A stretch of DNA of 64,000 nucleotides from Odontesthes bonariensis (lineage: Eukaryota; Chordata; Actinopteri; Atheriniformes; Atherinopsidae), in NCBI RefSeq assembly GCF_027942865.1, contig NC_134515.1:10345339-10409338 (forward strand), read 5' to 3'. A program made the translations under genes and the position numbers. The notes below the pieces were generated by a model. The model had not been told where the DNA came from, searched no databases, and saw only the letters and a list, made by a program, of their open reading frames with translations. Numbering within the stretch: the first letter of the stretch is position 1; every line of letters begins with the position of its first letter. Below, piece after piece: positions 24,405 through 36,180 of this stretch.

Positions 24405-24946
24405 GCCATTTCACTTCATTTTTTGCATTTTGATCGGCCAAAAAAGGGTCCTGTATGGAAACTACATTACTTAGACAGCTCAAATCTGGCTGGAATTATT
24501 CTAAAGAGGTTTTAGATTAATTAAAACCTTGTTTGTGATTTGTGAAACCCTTTTCTGATTTGTGAAAATGCAGAACAGGGCCATTTTACTGCATTTTTGT
24601 TATTCTGCTCACCCTAAACAGGGTCCTGTATGGAAACTACATTACTTAGACTGCTCAAATCTGGCTGGAATTATTCTAAAGAGGTTTTAGATTAATTAGA
24701 ACCTTGTTTGTGATTTGTGAAACCTTTTTCTGATTTGTGAAAATGCAGAACAAGGCCATTTTACTGCATTTTTGTTATTCTGCTCACCCTAAACAGGGTC
24801 CTGTATGGAAACTACATTACTTAGACTGCTCAATTCTGGCTGGAATTATTCTAAAGAGGTTTTAGATTCATTAAAACCTTGTTTGTGATTTGTGAAACTT
24901 TTTTCTGATTTGTGAAAATGCAGAACAGGGCCATTTTTACTGCATT
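24405..24946. repeat. Three-copy 175-bp tandem repeat
   Basis: The landmark GGGTCCTGTATGGAAACTAC recurs at 24446, 24621 and 24796, exactly 175 bp apart. Units 2 and 3 differ at very few positions, while unit 1 starts more degenerate. Each unit contains two TGATTTGTGAAA motifs. Confidence 0.93.
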
Positions 24947-25496
24947 GAGAAGCAGGGTGTGAAATAATAAAACATGTTAGCCTAACGAGAAAGGAAAAGT
25001 TTGTAATTGTCACAGACTGCTCGGGTTTGGAAAAGCCTACTCCGTGTCAAATGTCCATCCTCGATTAATTCAATTAAAAGTAGACAAATGAAAATTACAG
25101 AATAATGCAGCAGATGTGCCAGAATCAACAGCGTGGCCGCAGGTGGGAGTGACAGTCTAGCTGTGTCCACGTAAAGTGGAAGCCTACTCCAGATGTGAAA
25201 AACACAGCGATTCGTCAAAACTAAATTCTATAAATCTTAGGACCAATCACCATTTTCATTGCTTGTTACGGACCCAGATACACCGTCACACTGTCCTTCC
25301 ACGAGTAGAACAGAAAACACTGGTTGTCGATTAGCCTACCTTCCAGGATCTTGCCATGGTTCACATTACAGATAGCTAGTAATCCACAACACGACAGGCA
25401 ACCCGAAAACATCAAGTAGCCCAGGACGTTAGTGTCTCCCCTGTAGCATGACATGAAGTAATCCATTTTAATCCGACAGAATCGTCACAGAGTCCA

Positions 25497-28400
25497 CAGG
25501 GTTCCTACAGGTTTCTTTAAGTCAAATTTAAGTCTTTTTAAGACCTTTTTAAGACCATTTATAAAAAAAATAATACCTATTTCACGGCCTATTTCACAGA
25601 CCTACCGGCAAAGAAAAACTTTTTTTTTTTTTTTCAATTTGTTCATTTATTTCTCAAACTAAAGTGTGGACTGTGTGAAGCTTTGATGAAACATTGCAGT
25701 AGTAGTAAACGCTACACCACAGCACAGACACAGAACACAGACAACAAGCCAAACAGAGGTGTGAAAAATCAAGGCAAATCTCAGCAGAAAACCAGAAAGT
25801 TTAACTGACACAGTTAAGTTGTTTTTTAACATTGGTTCTGTTAGCTAGCTCCTTATTCCTTGCTGGGAATATGGGGAGTAGAGAGAACTATAAACAATCA
25901 AAATCAACTAAAAAAATATTAATAATAAATAGAATTAAAGATCACAGTCAATGCCTATGCTCTGCACTCTTCGCAGCGATCTCTTTGTCAAGGAGAGCCA
26001 GTTCTGCCAACTTCTCCTTGTAGCCTTTGCGTAGGATGTTGGACCTGGTGATCAGGTCAGCCATCTTGCTCTCTGCCTTCCCTTCAGCCTCATCAGCCAG
26101 CCTGTCTGCATCCCTAACCAGACCCTCAGACACCTCCTGTATGCGTCTCCTCTTCACCCTCAGCTCCTGTAGACAGTCCTCTGCCTCCTTCCTCTTGAGA
26201 GCCAGGTCTTTTGTCTCCCTATCCTTTCTTTTAGTCTCAAGATGAGTACGATACCTTGTTCTTGCTCTGGCTACACTTTCCAGTAGTGGTTTACTGAGTG
26301 GAACCTGGGTATCGGGTTGGGAAAAGAGAACCAGAGTCAGTGACAAACACAAGAGACCAACTATGTTGATTCTATCAACTTTTAAGTAAACAGCATATTA
26401 CTAGTCCAGATAGGGGTCATCTTACCTTGGTAACACCTCCATGTTGTATGATGTAGTCACACACCAGTCTCCGTGTGACCACAGTGTCCTCCTCAAAGTT
26501 ATCTGACTCCACCTCTTTATTGATGGAGAATCCACGTTCAACCGTAGCTTGGCCATGGGATAGGATGAGCAGCTTCTTACAGAAGGCCCACAGCTCTGGA
26601 TAAGGCTCCATGGCGCTGCTCAGGAAGATGTCCAGCCTCTTCTGCATGGGAAGAAAGGAGAGGAAGTCCTCACTCCGGCTCTCCAAGGACAGGAGACTGT
26701 CAAACTGCTGCAGTATGACATCCCCTATGACAAAACAGATGAGAAAAACATTGATAACACATTGGGCATTACCAGCAAATCAGATTGAGTATAAATTCAT
26801 GTGTAGCCTATAATTTGCCTCTATTATTCCTACCCGCAGAAGTATCAGTTAGCTGTTTGTCCTGGAGAAACCTCTGAACCAGCCCTTTCATATGATTCCT
26901 GCATCTTTCTGGTTCTCTGTACATTACTGATGGATCCAGGCACACCATCTGCCTAACAGTCAGATACTTGAGGGGGCTCTTGTCCTGCACTTTCCTGATG
27001 ATGTTGCACAGTCCCTGCATGCACTCTCTCTTTAACTCTAGCACCCTGAGCTCTGCACCTTTGATGCTCTAGAGAGTGAGAAATTAGCCATGAATCTAGA
27101 ACATGTCATCAATGACCTGGTTCAGCCTAACCATTTGTAAAATGATCTTTTGAAAACATCCCACTACCTTAAGGACTGACTCTGCACCTAAACCAATGCC
27201 GATGTCTTGTGGGCTGAGCCAGATGGTCTTGTCTGTGACATCCAGTTTGGGCAGCTGCAGGGCAGTGATATCGTGGAGGACATCTCTCTTTATGAAGCGT
27301 CTGAGTAGACTCTGTAAACAGATAAACTCAAAAATGTCTGGTGCGGCCCATTAATCACCAACATCAAATTGTCTGATGATGATGCACAATGTAGCCACTA
27401 TTTTTTACACATCCTAACCACAAACTGCATATTGTCAAAATGTATCAATTGAGCCCAATCAGTGGTTATTATAATGTTAAGTAAATTATTACCATCATCA
27501 ACTCAGTCAGGTCCTTGGGGAGGAATGGGAGCACAGGCTCATCTGTCTGATATTTTTTCAGGAAGGGAGTGAAGGTCCTGGCAAGTGCTGCATAGAACTG
27601 CAATTTGGCCAAGATGAGTGGATCCTTTGAGACAGAACATTTCAACTTAGCCATATATTACATAAATTATGATAAGACCACACCACCACCAGGGTTAGGA
27701 CACAGTCACAGACCTATTCACAGCATTTAAGAAGGGCCTACCTGTTCCAGGGTTCGAGAGTCTCTTTGTTTTCACAGCTTCCATGTACAGGAGAAGTGAT
27801 GGCCAGACTGCCAGGGCTCTCTCCACAACCGGAAGGTTCTCTACCCAACGATGGGCACAGAAAGACAGGGGGAACACACTGGACTTGGTTACGGTGATGT
27901 AATCCTCTCTCCTGGCAGGCACATTGTGAAACAATGTGTGCATTGCTCTCAGCAACTTGTCCAGCTGCCATGCAGTGAACCCACACTTGAAAGCGTTGTG
28001 TAGTGTGTGTAGGCCACAGCTCCCCACACAAACGAGCTGAACACCTGAAAGTTTCATTGCAAACTTGATATTAGAAACCAAATTCTCTGTAGCACTTTGA
28101 AATTGTTTATTTAATGTAAAGTGTAGTACAAATAAAATACATTTCTATAATTACTAATGGATCACATACACACTCACCCACACACAGTACTAGCATTATA
28201 AACTACTCACCTCCGTACTGCTCAGCTTGATCTTTCTGGAAAAGGTCAAAGAGCTTCCAGTTCACATTGGGCCCATCCATTGAAATGGACACCAAGTCCC
28301 TCAGGTTCAGTTTGTCCATGCATTCCTGAAAAAAAGGGCTGCATTTGATTACTCAAGATAAGAGGACTAGATGAGCAGTACATATTGTTAGACACGCTCA

Positions 28401-30082
28401 CACTATAATGCACAGTTGTGTACGTGGGTCAGTGATGTTTTAGAATTTCAAAAGAGTAACAAAAAAAGAAAATAAATCAATTCCAACATTTTTTGAGTAG
28501 CCTACATGACACATCTGTTCACCTGTGCATCTGCGCTATGAAAAAGACCTTTCAGACGATCATTTAAGCAATGCATTCTACTTGTATTAACAACATTCTT
28601 TCTTTAAGTGATTAGAATTTTTATAGTGATTGTTTTTCATGTATGTTATATGTTTATCGCTTTGGATAAAAGCATCTGCCAAGTACAGTATATACATAAA
28701 CATAAACACATAAACATAAAATATAAACATTGATAAGGTAGGTACCTAATTCATCATGTGTCATTGGTTTTACAGGGCGGTGTATGCCCAAAAAATTATA
28801 TCAATTAATTGAGAAAGATTTAGAGTAAAAAAGGTTATGCTTACTTTGAGATGTGACAGCAGGTCTTGGGCAGTGGAATGTCCCATAAACTGGGAGCCCA
28901 GATATCTGGACTGAACCCGTCCCTCGTCCCAGAAGCGGACATGCACATCCAGCTGTTTGTTTTTTGTGGTTTCGTTGAGGCTCTCATCGAACATAATAAC
29001 GAACGGTGATTTGTTGACCTTGGACACCAGTTCCTCTTTAATAAACACAGCTAAACCAAACTTGGCTATGTACGCCGTTTTGTCGGGACCACAAGTAATT
29101 GTGGCAGCGATGTCGGAATCGGGAAACATGCATTTAAACAATTCCGAAATACCCTCGTTTCCATTATACGAATGGTGTTTGGCGATTGTGTTCAGAGTCC
29201 ACAACACCTCTGCTTTCATGGTTGGTGTGGACCCAAAAGCTGTGCGCAGATCTACTCTGCTTGCGGTGACGGTCATAACTGGAGGGGCTGTGCTAGTAGT
29301 TGGCTGGTTAACGTCATCTGCTAGCTCAGATACATTTAAAGCTAACTGGCTAGCGTTGGCCGGTTGAAACACCCCGGCGATGGAAGGAGTTTGATTCTTC
29401 GCTTTCATATTTTCCATGTGCTTGGAGGACTTGGCGTGAGCCTTCAAGCCCATGGTACCAAGCTGAATCCTCTTTTTGCACACTGTGCAAAAAGCCTCGA
29501 ATACATTATTGTCCACTGGTTTTAACCAGTGACAAAATGATTCTTTGTGGCGCCACGCTTCATTAAATTTACATTTCCCCATAATGCCAGCAAGAAATGG
29601 GAAGCAAGGAAACGCAAACAAATGTTAAAAAACAACATAACGGCGTAAGTTAAACTTTCTGGTTTTCTGCTGAGATTTGCCTTGATTTTTCACGCTTCTG
29701 CTTGGCTTGTTGCTGTGGTCTGAGTCAGTGCTGTAGCAATGTGATCGGACCCGGGGCGGTAGCGGCAGCGTTGCGTTCTCACACTTCTCCCTTTCACACT
29801 GAGGAAGAACCCGCGTTTAATTCGCGAATTTAGTGTGTCCGGTTCCGTTTGATTGGTTCCGCCACTCTTCATTTTAGGCTACGTTATTTAGGCTTTTCAA
29901 AATAATAGTAGCCGAGTTGACAAATGAAACGTTTGAGGAGAATGCGATACGGAGAAGTTACTGCACAAAATTTAAGACCCAGATATCAAAATTCAAGACT
30001 TTTTCAAGTCTTTTTAAGATATTATTTCCAAATTCATAAATTCAATGCTTTTAAGACTTTTTAAGACCCCGCGGGAACCCTG
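25497..30082 (-). mobile_element. Complete-looking hAT-type transposon
   Basis: Bounded by CAGGGTTCC (left) and GGAACCCTG (right) with AGTCCA directly repeated outside both ends (25491-25496, 30083-30088). Both ends also carry many AAGTCTTTTTAAGACC-type sub-terminal motifs. The minus strand holds an eight-exon transposase gene whose inferred coding sequence is open. About 4.6 kb long, the size of an autonomous hAT. A deletion derivative of a related family lies at 48452-49423. Confidence 0.88.
25948..29582 (-). CDS. hAT-type transposase, eight exons, BED finger
   Basis: Exons inferred from GT/AG sites: 29582-28845, 28325-28211, 28044-27742, 27624-27493, 27311-27178, 27068-26834, 26724-26426, 26304-25948. 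They sum to 2313 nt, exactly 770 codons plus stop. The N-terminus (MGKCKFNEAWRHKESF) has a BED-like finger (FCTVCKKR then HAKSSKH). The middle has FVIMFDESLNETTKNKQLDV and SMDGPNVNWK, matching the RNase H-like hAT core with acidic residues. The C-terminal part has PYPELWAFCKKLL, LSHGQATVERGFSINKE (the hAT dimerisation region) and a Lys/Glu-rich coiled coil. It would cut and paste its own element. Intact frame, introns and terminal repeats suggest a young copy. A domesticated role is possible but the flanking ends argue for a transposon. Splice sites were picked by eye. Confidence 0.82.
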
Positions 30083-30290
30083 AGTCCAACACATTGTCAA
30101 ACGCGCGCACAGTAAGCCTATGTTATATAAGCCTATGTTATATTCAATGAATGCGCTAAGATGCCGTAGCTCACCGCCGATTCTTATTGGCTATACACCT
30201 ATAGACAAGTTTTTGACCCGTTTCCGCTCTACTTCCTAAACTCCTCCCGTCGATGCTTTCCACTTCCGGTCTGGCAGGCTCGGGTTTGTT

Positions 30291-30603
30291 TTGCTAGCTA
30301 GCTCCGATATCGACGCAGTGAGAAAAAGGATGGAAAACCTTAAGAGAAAAATTGGTTCGGGAACGACATGTGCAGTAGTTGGCTGTACAAATTCAAGAAA
30401 GCACTTGAACGAGTGGTTAGATAGAGAGTGCTTTGACAAATGTCCGCATACATGTGGAAAGAGCAATCCAGAGACTGAAGATCTTTAAGATTTTATCCCA
30501 GACCGTTCCCATCATGGCACGTAAACTGGACAACATCTTGACCATCTGTGCTGGCCTAGTTAACCTGAGAAGTCCACTGATCAGAATGCCTCATGAGGTT
30601 TAG
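30291..30603 (+). pseudogene. THAP N-terminus fused to DDE transposase C-terminus
   Basis: At 30330-30488 a THAP-like zinc finger start is seen (TCAVVGCTNSRKHLNEWL, then ECFDKCPHT), the DNA-binding end of a transposase. It stops at TAA after ETEDL. At 30487-30603 another frame gives KILSQTVPIMARKLDNI then LTICAGLVNLRSPLI and a stop. This is typical of the last residues of DDE_Tnp_4 transposases. The catalytic domain between them is deleted, so the gene is dead. Confidence 0.6.
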
Positions 30604-31395
30604 AATCTTGCCTGTGTGCCAGCCGCGGCTATTCAGAGACAACCCGGGCAGCCTCTCACATTCTCTGGCGAAATTGCTACATCTTCAATGTTAAATTGAC
30701 AATAAAACAGTTATTCCCAAAACACAAGATATGCCCAATACTGCATTTACTTTCATAACTACAACATGTTGTCCTGTAGCTTAATGAAGTGATTTGTTCT
30801 GAAATCGCCGCCGTTCACGTGAGGAAATCATGTTATGAAGCCGCCACTAACAGCCAGGCTTCCGAGCCGAGGGCTGCCCGGCTTCAGGAGGGGGCGGGTA
30901 TGCTCGCAGCTAAGCAGTTAGCAACACCAAATGTAGTTGACATGCTTTTAGCCAAGCGAAATATGGGCTTCCCCTGTTTTAAAAGTCAGCAGCCGCCACT
31001 GCTGTGTGCATAGTATATGTTTAACAGTTAATATTGTAAATTATTATTATAGTGATGTAATTGTGTGGGGTCCTTTTGTATTTCACTTTTTAATACCTGT
31101 TAGGATTAAATACATGATCTTTCTAGTTGAAGCCATTTGTTTCATTTCCTCAAAACAATTAATTAATCCAGTGTTATTAATGTAAAGTATGAGTTTACTA
31201 TGAATGAACTGTGTTAAAAGAAATTGTAACACTCTAAGGAAGATAGGGCACTCATGATCGTAGTTCAGTGCAATAATGAAATGAAATTACATCAACCTTT
31301 ATTTTCAATTTTGTACAACAATATATTCAACATTATATTACATTATGTAAACAACAGACATCTGTTGGCACCCTTGGGCACCTACATAGGGCAGT

Positions 31396-31617
31396 TTATT
31401 TTGGTTTTAAAATGCTGAGATATTTACTGCAGAACTGTAACCTTCCCGAAACAAAATCATCAACGATTTTCCGGAGCATGTGGGAAAAGTAAAATGTACG
31501 CAGCCTTGTGATATGCTCCTGAACAAAGCCTTGGTCGTAGGGTACTTCTATTTCTAGGTGCGCAGTTTTGTATGTTATGTTGGGCCACGTCGTCACGTTA
31601 TCCTCCCAGTCCTGCAC
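31396..31617 (-). pseudogene. YqaJ-type nuclease C-terminus, relic
   Basis: A 73-codon minus-strand frame includes AHLEIEVPYDQGFVQEHI and RLRTFYFSHMLRKIVD. These resemble the end of the YqaJ-like recombinase/exonuclease carried as second gene by ISL2EU elements. No catalytic motif is left. The identification rests on this short stretch and on its position opposite a THAP transposase relic. Confidence 0.45.
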
Positions 31618-32357
31618 CGAATTCGGGTGGGGGATAGTAACTCCATCTCCAGTTAACGTATTTAAACTCTGTTCCCTGTGTAACCGTTGTCTGCGTTGTG
31701 TTGCGTTTTTAGAAGAAGGACCGACACTCTTAGCTTCAGGACTGGACTTTTATTGCCTGAATAACGATAAGAAATACGACTCGTCAGCTCACAGTCACAG
31801 CGCAGCACTCGTTCGGCACAGCTTCATGAGAGAAAGTTAGCAAGTTTAGCTTAGCCTTCGAGCCAAGATCGCTAACAACAATTACATTAACATTACAAAA
31901 TAAAAACACATTTAGTCAAATGCAATGCTGTCGTCATCTTACTGAGCATAATATATAATAATAATAATAATAATAATGCTAACCGCATTATTACATTAAA
32001 TACAGTTTCAGTATAACGCTGTGCTTTGTGTAACAAACCTACCATGGGCTCAATCCTCGTGCACTGGCTGCGCCTACATCACAGCCCATTTTTACGTGCT
32101 GAGGAGAGCCCTGCCGACCAGTGAGCGTCCATAATACACGAATAAAGGTAAATATGATTGGCAGTCACTGTGGAAGTGGAATCAACAGCCAACCTGTTAC
32201 ATAAGGACATTATTAGCGATCTACGAGTGGGCTGTCAAAGCTAGCATCATCTGTTTACATTGGCAAACGCTGCGCAAACTACTTCCAGCGAAAATGAAGT
32301 GCATTTGTGCAGGGTAATGGCGCCGCCCAGGGTTTGTCGCGTAAAGTTGTCTATACA

Positions 32358-33953
32358 CCAAACTGAATTTGTACAGGTCACCCTAAAATGCACTAGAATG
32401 CAGGAAATGGCATCTAAGAAATAAAAAATCTTACCAGTATTGTTCTCATTCTCATAGAAGGCTAAAATTGTTTAAATCAAACCAATACTGATGTCAGTTT
32501 GCTTACGGCTGTCTCCTGTTTTCTGTCTGTACCTACTACTTCCACACTTCTCTGTAAAAGAAATGGCAAGCTTTACATTTATTTGGGTTGGCAGACGGCA
32601 AAGTAATGATGACGTTGTGCATTTAAAAAGCTAAAAGCTTTGTGTAGATTTAGCTATGCTAACCTAATCAGCTGCTGGCTATAGCTTTATAATGCATGGA
32701 CCTCACAGTGGTTTGAACGCTTGGTTTTTTTGTTGTTTTTACCCTGGTAACTATGCTATTCCAGCTTTTGTCAGAACTGTTGCTGCTGAGATGACCTTGA
32801 ATATGGCCTTTAAAAAAAAAAAAAAAATTAAACAGACTATTTGATTGATGTGAAAGTGCTATTGTTGAAAGGCTTTTGGGATGCCGTCTACCACCAAGGC
32901 CAATACCCTAATTTGCAGTTTTAGAGAAAATGATCAGATAGCTTTGATGTTTGGCTTTTTTTTTTCCTTATCATGCTTCATCTCTCAATGACATTGCACT
33001 ATATGCTTCTTTGTAGTTTTTGTGTATTCTTGCTGGCAGTCAAACATAACTGAAAACATAATTGTGCCTCTGCCCTCGCCTCAAGGATTTCATAAATGAA
33101 ACATCAGATTTGAATGCGACATTAAAATGATGCTGGTTAAGACGAGTAAACTTTGCCACCCTTAACTGATCTTTGATGCTTATCCTCTGCAACGCTTTCC
33201 TTCTGGCATCTTGTCAACATCTGGTGCGTTCAGATTGTTAGTGGAAGTTTCTCTCTGGGAACCAGTGATTAATTGCTCCTGCTATATTTTAAAAAGTAAT
33301 CCTTGAAAGGCCTCGACGGTTAGAAATGAGCAGTCATTCTCTGCAGACAGGGGCTGTAATAATCTGCGGCAACAACGGATGTGAGAATGGAGTTTTTGAG
33401 GAACAAGGTAAACGCGCAACAATTGTAAAAGAGGAAATGTATGCGAGTTTGTAGGCCTGAAGTGCTCAAAGAGAAAGGTTAAATAAGTAGTGGTGGCACT
33501 CGAGAAAAAGGTCTTCATTAGAGTGAGTATTGTGTCAGGCTGTATTATATCTAATTAGCATATTGGAGCCAAGCAAACACAACTAAAAGGAAATCTGTGA
33601 GTGTAAAAATGCTTGTTTTCACCATTTCTTTTTCTAAAGTAAATTGTGGCAAAGGCTCCAGGAGGGGAAAAAAAGTTGAGATAACATTGTCTGCAGTGCT
33701 TTTAGTTATTTTTTAAATGTAGGCGCTCGTTTCTTCATCAAGCTTCCCGTCTACATGGATGCTAATTTAGATGGAGCTGCACAATTATTTATCTTGAATC
33801 ACTACAAACGGCACAAAAGTTTGAAGAACGGAACTAACGCGAGTAGCCTACGCGACGTGTTTTTAGACGGACTCATTAACGCGCTACAGACGCTGTTATC
33901 TGCAACCTGAAGAGACCAGCAGCGGCGCAAATTGTGAACTTGCTTCTGACAGT
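32358..33953. other. No recognised gene
   Basis: No domain-bearing frame seen. Contains A-rich and T-rich runs (about 32810, 32957). Confidence 0.45.
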
Positions 33954-34004
33954 TAAGGCCGGTTTATGGTCGGAAACCAGGTCGTCTGCATGTGTGTCGC
34001 AGTT

Positions 34005-35234
34005 TTTTTTAATTTTTTTTTTATTAAATATAAAACAGACAAGTACAGAAACAAAGACAGATAAAATAACTATACGCCAGGGGTTAGATAATGCAGACAC
34101 AAACAAAGCAGACACATCTATAAAACAATATTAAATTTTGTAAATAAATTCACAGTTTTCATTGCTTTTTTGTTCTGTGAGGCATAAATGTTTTTGAAAT
34201 AAATGTCCACGTCCCTACGAAAATAAACAAAAGAAGGCCTCATTTTAAGTACTTTACACTTATGTATATGGAATTTTGCCAGAAGAACAATTAAATTACA
34301 AAGAAAATATTCCTCATCCAGCTCCTTACTAAAATTGGTAAAACCAAATAAAACATCTTGCAAACGTAACTCAAAAGTTTCACAAATATGGTCAATTATA
34401 AAACGACAAATCTTTCGCCACAAGTCTCTTGAAAACTCACAAAACCAAAAAAGATGAATAATTGATTCTGGATGTGTATTACAAAGAGTACAATTAGTAT
34501 CAATATCATTACTGAATTTAGCTAAAAAGGATTTAACTGGGTAAAAACGGTGAATGATTTTAAAGGACAATTCTTTTACTTTATTGACCAGTAAGAATCT
34601 GTTGGGTAGTGTCCAAGCCTTGGTCCAGCATCTATCGTTGGCATATCCACCTCAAGCTGAGATTGCACAAGGTACAGAAATAATGTCCTTTAGAAATAGA
34701 TTGCGCACAGGTTATTATTACGGGTAGTGGACATCAAGCATATTCTACCAACATGTGTCAGAAGAGGATCAAGCTGAGGAGTATCATAAGAACAACCTTT
34801 CAGGAGCATGATCACTCCCAGTGGAATTGCATCAAAAACAATGGCAAATTGCTTAGGAGTAACAGGTATTTTTACACGCTGAAGAAATTCTTGGTAACTG
34901 AAAAGGTTACCCTGTTCATTAAGAAGTTGATTTACTGAAACAATACCATTCCTAAACCAGTTATCAAAAAATATAGATTTCTTTTTATAACATATATCCC
35001 TATTAATCCAGATAAAGTAAGTATTTGGAGAAAAATTGTGCTTGTAAAGAAGAGACCAAGACAAAAGAGCTTGCTTATGAAAGTTTGAAAGAGAAACAGG
35101 AAACCTGTCAATATTATAATTACAAAGCAGAATAAACTTTAAACCACCCAACTGAGAAAACACATGACTAGAGATAAAATTCCATATTGAAGCAGGTTCT
35201 TTTAAATGGTTTTTAATCCAGTTAACTTTAAATG
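34005..35234 (-). mobile_element. L1/Tx1-type LINE, 5'-truncated
   Basis: A 14-bp target duplication TGTGTGTCGCAGTT flanks it exactly (33991-34004 and 35235-35248). A T-rich run at the left end is the poly(A) tail of a minus-strand insertion. The coding content is the C-terminal part of ORF2. At 1.23 kb it is a typical 5'-truncated copy. Confidence 0.9.
34118..35232 (-). pseudogene. LINE ORF2 C-terminal region, frameshifted
   Basis: Two minus-strand blocks in different frames: 35232-34690 (FKVNWIKNHLKEPASIWNF, then LLSWSLLYKHNFSPNTYFI) and 34570-34118 (FKIIHRFYPVKSFLAKF, NCTLCNTHPESIIHLFWFC). The second has the Cys/His cluster of the zf-RVT region that follows the reverse transcriptase in L1/Tx1 LINEs. 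The reverse transcriptase and endonuclease domains are missing, and a gap with a frameshift lies near 34600-34690. Confidence 0.78.
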
Positions 35235-35293
35235 TGTGTGTCGCAGTTAACGCAGACATGCCCCCGCCCCTTACGCAGACACTCTGGTGCACC

Positions 35294-35440
35294 AATGGAC
35301 CAGCTGGAAGAGCGAATCTGCGAAGAAGTTCAGAAGTACCCACATCTGTACGACTTTCGCAGTCCACACCACAAAGACAGCACATACTCCAGAAATTCAG
35401 AGATGCGTCTGGCTGCAGACCTACACTCTCAGGACCCATG
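35294..35440 (+). pseudogene. MADF-domain N-terminus (Harbinger accessory protein)
   Basis: Reads MDQLEERICEEVQKYPHLY then DFRSPHHKDSTYSRNS, the first half of a MADF domain. After about 35 residues the similarity breaks off and the frame ends at TGA. It belongs to the surrounding Harbinger relic, where such proteins bind the transposon ends. Confidence 0.65.
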
Positions 35441-35467
35441 ACCTGCACTGTACGGAATTGCTAGAAC

Positions 35468-35770
35468 ATGCCTGGAAATCAATGCTGTGTGAAGAACTGT
35501 TCCAGTACCTCACATAATACGTTTGGGAAACATAGGAACAACGAAATACGTTATTTTAGGTTTCCTAAATGGATGCAGCATCAGGGAGAGCAGGTTTCTG
35601 ACCTGACCAGGAGACGCCGGGTTGCTTGGTTGGCTGCAATAAGAAGAAAGGACCTTACTTTCGATTGCGCCCCTCCGTGGTTGAGAGTGTGTTCTCTGCA
35701 TTTTCACTCGGGTACGTTCTCTAAAAATCTCTTTATGTTGTGGTCTCTGCCCTACCGAAATGACAAATGC
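35468..35770 (+). pseudogene. THAP-domain exon
   Basis: Starts MPGNQCCVKNCSSTSH and contains RRVAWLAAIRRKDLTF and LRVCSLHFHSGTF. It has the C-x-C, C-x2-H ligands and conserved Trp of a THAP zinc finger. The GGTACG after HSG may be a splice donor. Past it the frame has no similarity and a duplicated SVKI unit. It probably is the first exon of the decayed gene to the right, which carries an Ulp1-like piece. THAP plus protease combinations are typical of transposon-derived fish genes. Confidence 0.65.
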
Positions 35771-35886
35771 GGGAAGATATCCGTTAAGATATCCGTTAAG
35801 TTAATGGCGTTGCCCCTGGCAACCAATAGATTCTTCTGCCAACATGGCCGACCGGCCTACCGGAGTCACGTGACTCCTCATTCTCA

Positions 35887-36180
35887 ATCGATAGTGCTCA
35901 CTTAAATGTGCCATTTTTCGTATCGATAGTGCTCACTTGTATAATTTTGTTTGACTTATTACGACATTATTTGTCTCTTACAGATGCATATTTCAATAAC
36001 TATATACTGTAAAGTTATATTAATTTTAAAGAATCAAGTTTTTTTTACTTTTGGCTAGTCTTTAGCGTTGTTATCGTATCGATAGTGCTCACTTAAATGC
36101 GCCATTTATATATATATATATAATTTTGTTTTACTTATTACGACATTATTTGTCTCTTACAGATGCATATTTCAATAACA
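35887..36180 (+). repeat. Tandem duplication of ATCGATAGTGCTCACTT and a splice-acceptor block
   Basis: ATCGATAGTGCTCACTT occurs three times (about 35887, 35922, 36078). A block ending TTTGTCTCTTACAGATGCAT occurs twice, about 180 bp apart. The second copy leads into a coding-like frame, the first does not. A (TA)n tract lies at 36107-36121. Confidence 0.8.

Larger units (their letters stand above)
30195..32357. mobile_element. ISL2EU-like DNA transposon relic (THAP/DDE and YqaJ pieces)
   Basis: A TATAGACAAG motif near 30201 and its inverse GTTGTCTATAC near 32345 look like short terminal repeats. Inside, the plus strand has a THAP finger and a transposase tail. The minus strand has a YqaJ-exonuclease-like C-terminus. 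A THAP/DDE gene facing a YqaJ gene is the known ISL2EU layout. Large internal deletions have removed most of both genes, and the boundaries are approximate. Confidence 0.6.
33954..35445 (+). mobile_element. PIF/Harbinger relic, split by a LINE
   Basis: Begins GGCCGGTTTATGGTCGGAAA right after TTAA, a common Harbinger terminus. It is interrupted at 34005 by a LINE and resumes at 35249 with a MADF-coding piece. The right terminal repeat was not found, so the element is truncated near 35445. Confidence 0.55.

Noticed and set aside
24405-24946. CRISPR-like array
   Set aside because: Units are 175 bp direct tandem repeats without spacers, in a vertebrate genome.
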